Assembly: GCA_025359965.1 (NCBI GenBank)
Contig: JANYDC010000136.1
Span: forward strand, 62,001 to 126,000
DNA: 64,000 nucleotides
Reading direction: 5' to 3'
DNA from: Pedosphaera sp.
GTDB taxonomy: Bacteria > Verrucomicrobiota > Verrucomicrobiia > Limisphaerales > SXQI01
Positions 27,751-37,743 of this stretch are shown here, piece by piece; the stretch's first letter is position 1; the number at the start of each line of letters is the position of its first letter. A program made the position numbers and the translations under genes. Below the pieces are notes generated by a model. It was not told the origin of the DNA, did not search any database, and saw only the letters and a program-made list of their open reading frames with translations.

Positions 27751-30700
27751 ATGATTGAGGGACTCATTCGACTCAGTCTCCGGTTTCGTGGCGTGATCGT
27801 CGCATTGGCCTGCCTGTTCGTGGGCTACGGCCTTCTCGTGGCTTCGCGCTCGAAACTCGACGTCTTTCCGGATTTCGTTCCACCCCAAGTTTCAATCCAA
27901 ACGGAAGCCCCGGGACTAGCCCCAGAGGAGGTGGAGGCATTGGTGACGCGACCAGTGGAAACCGCCATCAACGGACTGGGTGGACAAGCCGCCCTGCGCT
28001 CGGAATCCATCCAAGGACTTAGCGTTATCACCGTCATTTTTCAGCAAGGGACCGATCTGTTCCGTTCCCGCCAAATGCTCGCAGAAAAATTATCCGAAAT
28101 CGGGAGCCAACTGCCCATCGGCGTTAAACAACCCAAGCTCACCCCCCTGACCTCTTCCACCATGGATCTGCTCAAAATCGGTTTGGTCTCCGACAAAATG
28201 AACCCCATGGAGTTGCGCACTTTTGCCGATTGGACTCTAAAACCCCGTTTACTGGGAGTGGCAGGTGTCGCCAAGTGCAGCACATTCGGCGGTGACGTAA
28301 GACAGCTCCAGATTCAGGTCGACCCTGATCGTCTTCAGGCTCATGGGCTTGCCATTTCCGATGTTCAGGCGGCGGCAAGGCTCGCCACCGGTGTGCGTGG
28401 GGCGGGCTATCTCGAAACTGAAAACCAGCGCATCATTTTGCAGACCGAGGGGCAAGCACTCCAGCCCGCTCAATTGGGCGAGGTCATCCTGATTGGAGGA
28501 ACCAATGGTGCAGTCATTCGACTGAGGGATGTGGCGAAAGTGGTGGAAGCAGCGGAACCCAAATTTGGCGATGCGCTCGTCATGGGCCGGGCTGGGGTTC
28601 TAATGACGATGAGCAGTCAGTACGGCGCCAACACTCTTGAAGTGACTCGGGCGCTGGAAAAGGAGCTCGACGGCATGAAACCGCTTTTTGCACAGCAAGG
28701 CATTGTGGTTTATCCACGCATGCACCGACCTGCTTCCTTTATAGAGGCCGCCCTGCATAACATGGGACACTCGCTTCTGCTGGGAGCCATTTTCGTCGCA
28801 GTGGTGCTCTTCATTTTCCTGGGCCACTTCCGCACTGCATTCATTTCGCTGACGGCGATCCCTCTATCGCTCTTAACCGCCGTTGTGGTTCTCGAAAAAC
28901 TTGGGATCACGCTAAACACCATGACCTTGGGCGGGTTGGCCATTGCCATTGGTGAGGTGGTGGACGATGCCATCATTGATGTGGAAAACATCTTCCGCCG
29001 TCTTCAGGAGAACAATCGACTGGCCACTCCGCGTTCAGTATTCAATGTGGTGTTTGATGCCTCGGTGGAAGTGCGCAGCGCGGTGGTCTTTGCCACGTTC
29101 ATTGTCGCGCTGGTCTTTCTGCCCGTGCTCATGCTCACGGGATTGCAAGGCAGCTTTTTTGCCCCGCTGGCCCTTAGCTATCTCATCGCCATCATGGCCT
29201 CACTGCTCGTGGCTTTGACCGTGACTCCCGCACTGTGCCTCCTACTCTTTGCAAGTGGAGCCAAAGCCGCCCGGGAACCGCTTCTGCAGCGCATGGTAAA
29301 ACGGGTGTATTCACCAGTTCTCTATCGATTGCTCGAAAATTCAGGTTGGGTGGCGTTGGCCTTGGTGGTGCTCTGCGTTGGCTCACTCTATTTTTTGCCG
29401 CAGTTGAGTGGGGAGTTCCTCCCCGAATTCCGCGAAGGCCACTTTGTCCTCCAAGTCAGCGCCGCGCCCGGAACTTCCTTGGGTCAGATGAAACTGATGG
29501 GCCGCTCCATTTCCGAAGCGCTCCTGCAACACCCAGCCGTGGCCACAGTGGAGGAACAAATTGGGCGCGCAGAACAGGGTGAGGACACATGGGGGCCGCA
29601 TCGTTCAGAGTTCCATGTGGAGCTCAAACCCGTGGCCAGTGATGTGGAGGAAAAAATCGCGGATCAGTTTCGCGCCATCCTCGGCGGATTTCCCGGCATT
29701 AGATTTGAAGTAATGACCTTCCTCGGTGATCGCATCAGTGAAACACTCACAGGCGAAACAGCTCCGGTGGTTGTAAATATATTCGGCGACGATCTGGATG
29801 TCCTCGATGCCAAGGCCAAGGAGATTGAGTCAGTGCTCAAGAGCGTCCCCGGCGCAGCCGACATCCAGGTAAAATCACCGCCCGGCTCACCTCGCGTGGC
29901 CATCCGCCTCCGATCTGACCGGGTCGCCCAACTGGGCTTTCGTCCGGTGGATATTCTCGAAACCATCCAGACAAGCTTCCAAGGCAGTGTGGTGGCTCAG
30001 ACCTATCACGGAAATCAAGTGACGGATGTTGCGGTGGTCTTAAAGGATGCCGTGCAACGCGACCCTGAAAACCTGGGTGAGTTGATCCTGCGCAATCCGC
30101 TTGGCGCGCGCGTGCCGCTTCGCGAATTGGCTGATGTTTACCAAACTACCGGTCGCTCCACCATTCTCCACGAAGGCGCCCGCCGCCGCCAAACCGTGAC
30201 CGGCAATGTGAGCAACCGGGATCTGGCCGCGTATCTCGCCGAGGCCGAGACGCGGCTGAGAGAAACCATCAAACTACCCGCTGGCTATTACTTGGTGACC
30301 GGCGGTTCCGTGGAGGCCACCAAGGCCGCTCGAAAGGAATTACTTGCTCACACCGGCATTGCGGCGGTGGGAATTCTCCTTCTGTTGGCCGTTGCTCTCG
30401 GTAACGCTAGGCAGGTATTGCTTGTGTTGCTAAACGTGCCATTCGCACTGGTCGGTGGCATCATGGCGGTGTGGATCAGCCAACATTGGGGGCATGGCGG
30501 CAATGGACTGACGATTGGTTCACTGGTGGGTTTCGTAACGCTGTTCGGCATCACCATGCGCAACTCCATCATGCTAATCTCGCATTACGAACACCTCGTT
30601 CGCGTCGATAAACTTCCATGGAATGCCAACACCGCACTACTAGGGGCAAGCGAACGTGTCATCCCGATTCTCATGACTGCGCTGGTTACCGCTCTGGGCC

Positions 30701-30858
30701 TTCTTCCTCTGGCCATTAACAGCGGCGAGGCTGGCCGCGAGATCGAAGGCCCCATGGCTCTCGTTATCCTCGGAGGGCTGGTGACATCAACGCTCCTCAA
30801 CATCCTGGTTCTCCCGGTCCTCTCGCTGAAAATCGCAAAACTCGAGCCCGGCTCGTGA
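27751..30858 (+). CDS. RND efflux transporter, CzcA/CusA-like
   Basis: This is an inner membrane proton-driven pump of 1035 aa, with 12 expected membrane segments and two large periplasmic loops. The N-terminus has SKLDVFPDFVPPQV and EVEALVTRPVE, as in heavy-metal RND proteins. TM4 carries GEVVDDAIIDVENIFRRL with acidic residues for proton relay. The second half repeats the plan with GFVTLFGITMRN. The metal or other substrate cannot be read from the sequence. No metal sensor gene lies next to the operon. The preceding genes are the matching channel and adaptor. Confidence 0.94.
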   Translation: MIEGLIRLSLRFRGVIVALACLFVGYGLLVASRSKLDVFPDFVPPQVSIQTEAPGLAPEEVEALVTRPVETAINGLGGQAALRSESIQGLSVITVIFQQGTDLFRSRQMLAEKLSEIGSQLPIGVKQPKLTPLTSSTMDLLKIGLVSDKMNPMELRTFADWTLKPRLLGVAGVAKCSTFGGDVRQLQIQVDPDRLQAHGLAISDVQAAARLATGVRGAGYLETENQRIILQTEGQALQPAQLGEVILIGGTNGAVIRLRDVAKVVEAAEPKFGDALVMGRAGVLMTMSSQYGANTLEVTRALEKELDGMKPLFAQQGIVVYPRMHRPASFIEAALHNMGHSLLLGAIFVAVVLFIFLGHFRTAFISLTAIPLSLLTAVVVLEKLGITLNTMTLGGLAIAIGEVVDDAIIDVENIFRRLQENNRLATPRSVFNVVFDASVEVRSAVVFATFIVALVFLPVLMLTGLQGSFFAPLALSYLIAIMASLLVALTVTPALCLLLFASGAKAAREPLLQRMVKRVYSPVLYRLLENSGWVALALVVLCVGSLYFLPQLSGEFLPEFREGHFVLQVSAAPGTSLGQMKLMGRSISEALLQHPAVATVEEQIGRAEQGEDTWGPHRSEFHVELKPVASDVEEKIADQFRAILGGFPGIRFEVMTFLGDRISETLTGETAPVVVNIFGDDLDVLDAKAKEIESVLKSVPGAADIQVKSPPGSPRVAIRLRSDRVAQLGFRPVDILETIQTSFQGSVVAQTYHGNQVTDVAVVLKDAVQRDPENLGELILRNPLGARVPLRELADVYQTTGRSTILHEGARRRQTVTGNVSNRDLAAYLAEAETRLRETIKLPAGYYLVTGGSVEATKAARKELLAHTGIAAVGILLLLAVALGNARQVLLVLLNVPFALVGGIMAVWISQHWGHGGNGLTIGSLVGFVTLFGITMRNSIMLISHYEHLVRVDKLPWNANTALLGASERVIPILMTALVTALGLLPLAINSGEAGREIEGPMALVILGGLVTSTLLNILVLPVLSLKIAKLEPGS

Positions 30859-30916
30859 CTAATTCAAATGCGCTTGACGTGCCTACAGTGAGAAATGGAG
30901 TAATGGTCAAAGACAG

Positions 30917-32068
30917 CTAAGGCAGCTCAACTATACGATAGTAACCGGATGAATCTCCGACCTCAAACTCGTGAAAGAATTTTTCGGATGTTGCAGTCGT
31001 TAGTGGGTCAACCGCGCTCCACTCCGAAAGTTCTCCCGATTTCTGAAATTGATACTTCCGACCAATGATGGCGTTGAATTCAACAATAACTCTACTAACC
31101 CGGATGTTGACGTCGCGAACCCCCATCAAAGGGGAGACAAGAGCCAACGCGTGATCATAAGCGGCTGCTACTGCCAGAACGCCGTTTAAAGTTGAGGGGA
31201 TGACCAATTGACCTTTAGAATTGTCCCCCCAAGCGATCACTGTGCGATTAGCTTTCAATACCACGGAAAATGCCGCACCGGCTGCTGCCGCAATGGCGTT
31301 GGTCGCATTCTTAATAGCTGCGCTCTGCCCCCAAGCCACAACCGTGCCATCCGATTTAATTGCGATCGTTTGCTGGCGCCCTGCGGCAATAGTAACGACC
31401 TTTGAAAGTCCAACGGGAACATTTGTCTGACTGGATTTTCCACCCCACACGACAATGGATCCATCCCCCTTCAAGGCCACCGAATGTTGCTCACCAGCAC
31501 ACACTGCAACAACATTGGTTAGGCCATCTGGGACTCTAGTCTGGCCAAAATCCCAAGTACGCCCCCACGCAACTACTGATCCATCCTGCCGAATAGCAAG
31601 GCTGTGTTCATAGCCCGCCGCTATAGCAACTACAGATCCGAGTCCTTCAGGAACTGTGCATTGCCCGTATCCATTTAGACCCCAAGCGACCACGGTTCCA
31701 TCCTCTCTCAGCGCCAGACTGTGAGCCAAGCCCGCCGCGATGGCTACAACATTGGTGAGGCCTTCGGGAATAGATAACTGGCCATCTCCATTGCTACCCC
31801 AGACTAAAACAGTGCCATCTGCCCGAAGGGCTACCGAGTGTGCTCTGTCGAAATAGCCCCCGGCTGCAATCGCCACGATGTCTGCAGGTAGTCCTGAAAC
31901 CGTCGTCTGTCCGTACTGATTATTTCCCCAAGCTACCACACGCCCAACTGCCTGTGGGCGAGCCAAGGGAAAGGTAGCAGGCCTTTCTGGTGGCATCAAG
32001 CTACCCAAACAACACACAGCTCCGAGCAGCACCTGCAGCAGCATTGAAAGAAACTGTATCTTCTTCAT
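30917..32068 (-). CDS. Secreted RCC1-like beta-propeller protein
   Basis: A signal peptide (FLSMLLQVLLGAVCCLGSL) leads into about seven RCC1-type repeats of roughly 38-40 residues. Each has the pattern VVAWG..GQ..VP.GL..VVAIAAG..HSLAL. The repeats fill about residues 40-320. A short beta module of about 60 residues follows, ending in GYYRIVELP, like the tails of other secreted proteins here. Such RCC1 proteins are common in soil and water Verrucomicrobiota. No function is known. The gene stands alone, convergent with the RND operon. Confidence 0.9.
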   Translation of the reverse strand: MKKIQFLSMLLQVLLGAVCCLGSLMPPERPATFPLARPQAVGRVVAWGNNQYGQTTVSGLPADIVAIAAGGYFDRAHSVALRADGTVLVWGSNGDGQLSIPEGLTNVVAIAAGLAHSLALREDGTVVAWGLNGYGQCTVPEGLGSVVAIAAGYEHSLAIRQDGSVVAWGRTWDFGQTRVPDGLTNVVAVCAGEQHSVALKGDGSIVVWGGKSSQTNVPVGLSKVVTIAAGRQQTIAIKSDGTVVAWGQSAAIKNATNAIAAAAGAAFSVVLKANRTVIAWGDNSKGQLVIPSTLNGVLAVAAAYDHALALVSPLMGVRDVNIRVSRVIVEFNAIIGRKYQFQKSGELSEWSAVDPLTTATSEKFFHEFEVGDSSGYYRIVELP

Positions 32069-32318
32069 AAACCACTACAATATCCCTCCTATTAAGGACC
32101 AACAAGTCGGATTCTTACTGAGGCTCTCCAAGTTCGCGCACCCACATGAATATGCAACTTTTCTCAACAATGAAGGGGACTAAGCACAACTCATTAGGGC
32201 TGGCGACGATGAAATCATGAGACTTGCGCTAAATCGCTAACAATAGAATAGCTCTCACCAATTCCTTTAGCTCTTGTACGCTGGCTGAGCAAATTTCCCA
32301 CAATCCATATCTCAAACC

Positions 32319-35300
32319 CTATTGCCCCCTTATCCGGTAAAACTGCTGAGCCTGACCTGCAGCCAATGGGATCGAAATTGAAAGCTTTTCTCCAAGCGCC
32401 GTATTCGTGGTGACAGGCAGCCAAACCACAGGCGGCACCATCTGCCCGGTTTGCTCCAGCACGTATGCAACCCCCGGTTTTGATTGGAGGGACATTTCCA
32501 ATTTTGAGCCGTTGAGCGCAATCGGCTGGATGACTAGAGTGCTGCCTGATCGCACCGACAAAACGCCGGCCGTTGATAAAGAGCTGGTGTCCCACGAAAA
32601 GCCATCGACTAGGGCATTGAGAGTTATTGTGTTGAAGCCTCCTGAAAAAAAGGCAGCATCAAACAAGCGGAACGAATCTCCGGCCACCAATGCAGGGCCG
32701 AGATTGGTCACGATCAATTGGCCGCCAAGTTTGAGTGTTCCAATAACCAACACTTGGTCATTGGTATTGAGACCTGCTGACTTATCGATCTCCATGAAGG
32801 TTGTGCCAGCCAGTTCAAGATCATTACCGAAATTCAGTGCGCCTACTGATGCACCCGGCGACAGCGCTCCCACAATTTTGAGATTGCCGCGGACAGTGCC
32901 GTTTCCTTCCAGCATCTGCGAGGGCGCGATTTCAAACATCGTTCCGGTTTGCGAAACATCAATCACCGCGCCGCTCTCAACGCGAATCCCGCTGCTCGAT
33001 CCCAAAGCTTGCGCTTGATTTAGCCCCAATATTCCACCAGATACGGTGGTTGGGCCGGTGAAAGAGTTCGCCGACGACAAAACCAATTTGCCAGAGCCCG
33101 TCTTGCTTAAACCGCCTCCTTGTGAAATTGCCCCGCTCACGACGGTTTCCTCCTCGATTCCGAACACAAGAAGATTGCCCCCGTTATCAATCGAGCCGAC
33201 CCAGACGAGACGTCCCGATTGATTGCTAATGGTCTGAGAATTCACGAGCCGCGTATCAAGATTCCAGCGGTTGTCTCCCTGATTTACCACCCCGGCGCGG
33301 AGACTCAACATATTGCCCCCCAGATTGAACCCTCCATTCTGGAGCGTTATCGGCCCGGCCATTGCCAGAATATTGTTGAAATTCGCGGTAAGCTGCGTGC
33401 CCGCGAAAACCAAGGCTGCACCATCGACTGGAGCCGTGCCAGCCCAGCTTGTTCCATCGCTCCAATTCTCAACGCCGTTACCGCTCCAGACGTAACTGGG
33501 CGCCTCGGACACTTGAATGTTTAAGGTGACGTTCGTTGATTTGCGCGGGTAAAGGTCGCCGTAGCCCGAATCCTGCACTTGGATCGTGAGACTAAAAACG
33601 GGAGGCGATTGAGTTGCTACGGCGCTTCGATCTACCAGCCGCACCACCCCCGTGTCCTGATCAATCACGAAAGCTCCATTGGGATCGCCCGAAACAATTT
33701 TGTAAATCAACGGGTCCACGGGACTGTCCTTGGCCGTCATGCTCGTGACGGCGTAACCGTTGGTCGCGGTGTAAAACATTGTTACCGTTTTACCTGCCAG
33801 CTCAGGGGCAAAATTAATATCCACCGGCTTGAGAAATGAACGCTCGATGGCATTGGTGGGCAGTGTGGATCCAGTGCTCCAACCGACGGATACGAAGTCC
33901 CCTCCTCCACCTTCCTTTTGAAGTGCTTCGAGATAAACTGCCACTCCGGCCGTCAGGGATTTTGCCGCAGATTTTTGAGACGCGAATCGATCCCATTGCA
34001 GATAGTCGGTGGCGGAGGCAGTCGAGGCGATCTGGGCCGCGCCAGCCGGGTTTGCTGCCGTGCCGAACTTCAATGAACCCCCATCGTCAGTGGCAATGTA
34101 AAAGGTGTAGGCCTTGGTGGCTGTCGGGGTAAACAGGCCACGAATTCGCGATCCGTAATTTTCGCCCACATCCTTGCCCGAGTCGAACGACGTGATCTCC
34201 CTTAGCATATCCGGACGTTTTGGGTACTTCGCATTGCTGGTCAAATCTGACACGTTCTGTCCGCCTCCAATATTCGTCCAGACTTCCTGCCGTAGGTTCG
34301 TGGCGGTGATGGCGTCATCTGCAACCAGCCGGATAATGTTGGTTGTTGTGCGTGAGCGGGTTGGTTGACCATCGCCTGTAACCCGGACTAGCAGTGAAAA
34401 AGAGGTGGTCACGGCTGCTTTCAACCCTCCTTCGTCAGCAACCCGTGTGACTCCGTTGGTCGGGTTCACACTAAATAATGTGCCAGAGGGACCAGGCAGA
34501 AGAGCAAATGAAAGCGTGTCATCTTGATTAACATCAGTGCCCTTAACAGTTCCGATTTTACTGCCCGCCAGCGCGTTGCGGTGCAATGAATTTGTGAACC
34601 CCACCGCACGGGGGGTGTAATTGTAAGAGAACGGCGCAAGGTAACGTCCAGGGATGACATCCTGCACAATTCCGGCCGTTTTGCATTCCCAAGCCACCGC
34701 TAAATGATCATTGCCGCCGCCTTCTTTTACACGGGCCTCGATGAAATAGGGCTTGCCCGCCACCAAACTCTGCACCACTGATTTTTGGCTGGCGAAATTG
34801 CTCCAACTGCGGATTCCCACAGCACCGCTCAGTGAAGCTATTTTTTTAGGTCCAATGTTGTTGGTTCCATTGCCGATTGACAAATCCCCCGCGTCGTCCG
34901 AGGCGATCCAAAAAGTGTAATTTCCTGTTGCCGGGGGCATCAGATAGGCCCGCATGGCTGCCCCGTAATCATCCCCTCGATCAGTATCCCCCTCAAATAG
35001 CGTTTCAGCTTTTTCGAAATCCGGGTCGTAAGGGTATCGCGACGAACCGGTCAGATTTGCCACCGAACCGCCACTGATGCTTCCATAAACCGCATAATTA
35101 ATACTGCCCGGGTGGAAAGGCGTGTCGTTGGCCATCACTGTGACATTGACCACTCCGGTGGCCATCAGTGGTGTGGGCAATACGTTGTCTGAAACCTGAA
35201 CGCTAAGCTGGTAATTATTTTGCGCAGCAGCATCCAAGTCGACAGCCACCCTGATCGTTCCTGTTTGATCGTCAATGGTGAATAGATTGTTGGTATTGCC

Positions 35301-37394
35301 ATCGATGATCGAATACAGCAACAGGTTGTGAAAATCCGGATCGGTGCCCGCCACCTGTCCTATCACCATCCCTAATTGCGAATGGGCAAAAACAGAGACA
35401 TTAAACCCCGTTACTGAAGGAGGTTCGTTCACATCGATGATGGAAATCACCACCCGCCGATCCGCTTCTAGAACCGTGCCGTTAGAGGCATCCGAGACAG
35501 TCACAAACAATTCGAATCGTGAAGGGAATTGAGCGGATGTCTGTGTGTCGAGGTATTGCAAAGGAACGGGATTAGCCACCGTGATTTCGCCATCACCATT
35601 GATTCCAAAAGCACCGCCAATGTTGCCGGAGGTAATGCTAAAAACCACCGGTGATCCCGTCGGATTGGTGGCCAACAACACTCCCACCATGGTGCCAAGG
35701 GCGCTATTCTCAGGAATGCTGAATCGCGTCTCTGGCACTCCACCTGCCAATGAGCCGGATATCTTGTAGTATCCAAGGCTCGCATAGTCTGAAAATCCGT
35801 CCGTTAGCGGATTCTTCCTTCCGGCCCCGGAAACGCGAAAAGTGTAAGTGCCCGCGACGAGAGTGCGGGTGACGGAGGCCGCAAGTACGGTTTGAGAAGT
35901 ATTGGAGGCAAGTAATTGACCAGCTTCGTCGTAAATTCCAGCGTTGATGGCAAGGTCCGACCAATCGCCCACCGGGTCGGCACGAAGAGTTGCAGCTCCT
36001 CCGGTCGTGGTAAAGCGGAAGGCATCTGTATCACCCGTGCGTTCGATCACTCCTTCAGCTTTCACAGTGCGGTTGGTCAGGACATCAAGATACCTCGCGG
36101 TGCCAAGGTCATCACCCGTGTCATCCGCGCGATAGTCCACCTCATTGTTCTGTCCTGAGATAATGGCCAGATCATCCTGCAAATTGTTGGCGTCGGCGTA
36201 CTCACCCTTGCTCCATTGGCTCACATTTTTGCCGTATCCCACGCCCATGATTGGCGCCCATCCAATGGGGTCTGTCCCTTGGCCATCGTAATACTCCGTG
36301 TGAACTCCACCCACGTCTTTTCCATCATGGCCCAAGCCCAAAGTGTGTCCCACTTCATGCGCAATAGCCTCAGCCGCATTCTTGCCCGTGGCGTAAAAGG
36401 ACCAGCAGGGTGTGTCACCGCTCCAATTGAACGAGCCTATAAACGCCACGCCGCCCGCCCCCGGAGCCGCCGTGGTGGTTGGAGTCACCACCACACGCTG
36501 CCGGTTTTCTTCTTTCGAATTTTGATAGACCCTCGAATCCGTTGTCACGTTTATGTTGAACGGCATGTAATCCTCCGATACCCGCTTCCATACATCGCGG
36601 ATCTGAGCATTGCTGGCCACAGGTTTGGCGTAAGTGATTCCACCCCACGTCTCGGTTCTTCCGCCTCTATAATCGAGATATACCACAGCCTTCGCCCCAG
36701 GGAGGCTTTCCAGTGGGATGATTCCCTCCTGATACTTTGGAATCGGCACAGTGGGATAGGCACTGGGATCAAGCGGCGCACCCTCCTCTACAACATTGCC
36801 GGCGACATCAACGGGAGCTTGCGGGAGCTTCAAACAGACCACATCTTCCAACGGATGCTCCACTAGTTGAGAGACTCCCCCGGGGCCAGTGGGTTCAACC
36901 CGATAACCCTTTTTGCTTTGAGGAAACTCCACCACGCCCACAAAATCACCTGCTTTTCCAACGCGTGTCTGTTTCTGAAAGAAAAACCGGCCATCTTCCG
37001 GCGCAGTCAGTACGCCATCCACTCGGACCACTTCGCCCTCCCGATGCTCCAGACGCTGGATCGTGCCTTCGGCCCATTCACCTCCCACCAATTCAAAGCG
37101 AATCGACTGCCCGGCTCGAGACTCCTTGAGTCCGATTAGATACTCCGGATCCCAGGGTCTGCGTCGTTCGGGCTTTGGTTGAGGCACGTTGCCTGTCGCA
37201 CCGATTGCGCTTGTAGCAGTACCTGACGTTGAGACAGGGCTGACTTTAGGCTTAACTTCGACCTTTTGAAGAGATTGCGAAAGCGCATTTGCCTGCGAGA
37301 CGCCCACCTGCGACTCTGGTTCATTGCGGTTAAGGCGCAAAAAAACAAAAATCACCGCCGCCGTTGCCAAAATAAGACCCAAAAATCGTTTCAT
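32319..37394 (-). CDS. Giant secreted metzincin-type metalloprotease with cadherin, PA14 and autotransporter-repeat modules
   Basis: From the ATG at 37394 (1691 aa) there is an N-terminal hydrophobic signal or anchor (FLGLILATAAVIFVFL) and a proregion. A zinc protease domain (about residues 235-420) has HEVGHTLGLGHD and a Met-turn IMGVGYG. A PPC-like beta domain (about 425-560) and cadherin-like repeats follow. Two PA14-like modules have NYTFWIASDDAGDLSIG and AYTFYIATDDGGSLKFG. A Gly-rich autotransporter-associated repeat (GSGKLVLSSANSFTGPTTVS) and a C-terminal domain ending in QQFYRIRGQ complete it. It is probably an extracellular protease with polymer-binding modules. The frame upstream of 37394 continues to 37427. 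Confidence 0.9.
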   Translation of the reverse strand: MKRFLGLILATAAVIFVFLRLNRNEPESQVGVSQANALSQSLQKVEVKPKVSPVSTSGTATSAIGATGNVPQPKPERRRPWDPEYLIGLKESRAGQSIRFELVGGEWAEGTIQRLEHREGEVVRVDGVLTAPEDGRFFFQKQTRVGKAGDFVGVVEFPQSKKGYRVEPTGPGGVSQLVEHPLEDVVCLKLPQAPVDVAGNVVEEGAPLDPSAYPTVPIPKYQEGIIPLESLPGAKAVVYLDYRGGRTETWGGITYAKPVASNAQIRDVWKRVSEDYMPFNINVTTDSRVYQNSKEENRQRVVVTPTTTAAPGAGGVAFIGSFNWSGDTPCWSFYATGKNAAEAIAHEVGHTLGLGHDGKDVGGVHTEYYDGQGTDPIGWAPIMGVGYGKNVSQWSKGEYADANNLQDDLAIISGQNNEVDYRADDTGDDLGTARYLDVLTNRTVKAEGVIERTGDTDAFRFTTTGGAATLRADPVGDWSDLAINAGIYDEAGQLLASNTSQTVLAASVTRTLVAGTYTFRVSGAGRKNPLTDGFSDYASLGYYKISGSLAGGVPETRFSIPENSALGTMVGVLLATNPTGSPVVFSITSGNIGGAFGINGDGEITVANPVPLQYLDTQTSAQFPSRFELFVTVSDASNGTVLEADRRVVISIIDVNEPPSVTGFNVSVFAHSQLGMVIGQVAGTDPDFHNLLLYSIIDGNTNNLFTIDDQTGTIRVAVDLDAAAQNNYQLSVQVSDNVLPTPLMATGVVNVTVMANDTPFHPGSINYAVYGSISGGSVANLTGSSRYPYDPDFEKAETLFEGDTDRGDDYGAAMRAYLMPPATGNYTFWIASDDAGDLSIGNGTNNIGPKKIASLSGAVGIRSWSNFASQKSVVQSLVAGKPYFIEARVKEGGGNDHLAVAWECKTAGIVQDVIPGRYLAPFSYNYTPRAVGFTNSLHRNALAGSKIGTVKGTDVNQDDTLSFALLPGPSGTLFSVNPTNGVTRVADEGGLKAAVTTSFSLLVRVTGDGQPTRSRTTTNIIRLVADDAITATNLRQEVWTNIGGGQNVSDLTSNAKYPKRPDMLREITSFDSGKDVGENYGSRIRGLFTPTATKAYTFYIATDDGGSLKFGTAANPAGAAQIASTASATDYLQWDRFASQKSAAKSLTAGVAVYLEALQKEGGGGDFVSVGWSTGSTLPTNAIERSFLKPVDINFAPELAGKTVTMFYTATNGYAVTSMTAKDSPVDPLIYKIVSGDPNGAFVIDQDTGVVRLVDRSAVATQSPPVFSLTIQVQDSGYGDLYPRKSTNVTLNIQVSEAPSYVWSGNGVENWSDGTSWAGTAPVDGAALVFAGTQLTANFNNILAMAGPITLQNGGFNLGGNMLSLRAGVVNQGDNRWNLDTRLVNSQTISNQSGRLVWVGSIDNGGNLLVFGIEEETVVSGAISQGGGLSKTGSGKLVLSSANSFTGPTTVSGGILGLNQAQALGSSSGIRVESGAVIDVSQTGTMFEIAPSQMLEGNGTVRGNLKIVGALSPGASVGALNFGNDLELAGTTFMEIDKSAGLNTNDQVLVIGTLKLGGQLIVTNLGPALVAGDSFRLFDAAFFSGGFNTITLNALVDGFSWDTSSLSTAGVLSVRSGSTLVIQPIALNGSKLEMSLQSKPGVAYVLEQTGQMVPPVVWLPVTTNTALGEKLSISIPLAAGQAQQFYRIRGQ

Positions 37395-37743
37395 GAAGGA
37401 ACAATAATTACCACAACACACCACCACTCCCTCCCTGGCTGAGAAGGTTTCAAATCAAGATTTCGACTTCTAAATAGCACTCGGCGAGGGATTTCAATCC
37501 CTATCAATCGCTCGGCATCAAATATTTAAGCGATTTCGCCTTTGTGCCTGAATTCTTCACCACTTAGATCACTAAAAGTTAGCAACATCCATACCATGCG
37601 CCCCCGTTCTCTCCACCCATAGTCAACAAATGCATGCTCCCAGCCAATAATTCATTCAGAATGGTGAATAGACAAGGGTACCGCCAGCGTCTTATTCTGT
37701 TGGTCCCCCCAGTTTTAACGACTGTTCAGCGAAAAGAGACGCC
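37395..37743. other. Intergenic region between divergent genes
   Basis: This stretch separates the minus-strand metalloprotease gene from the plus-strand DUF1501 operon and must hold both promoters. I see no open frame, RNA gene or convincing hairpin in it. Confidence 0.5.
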
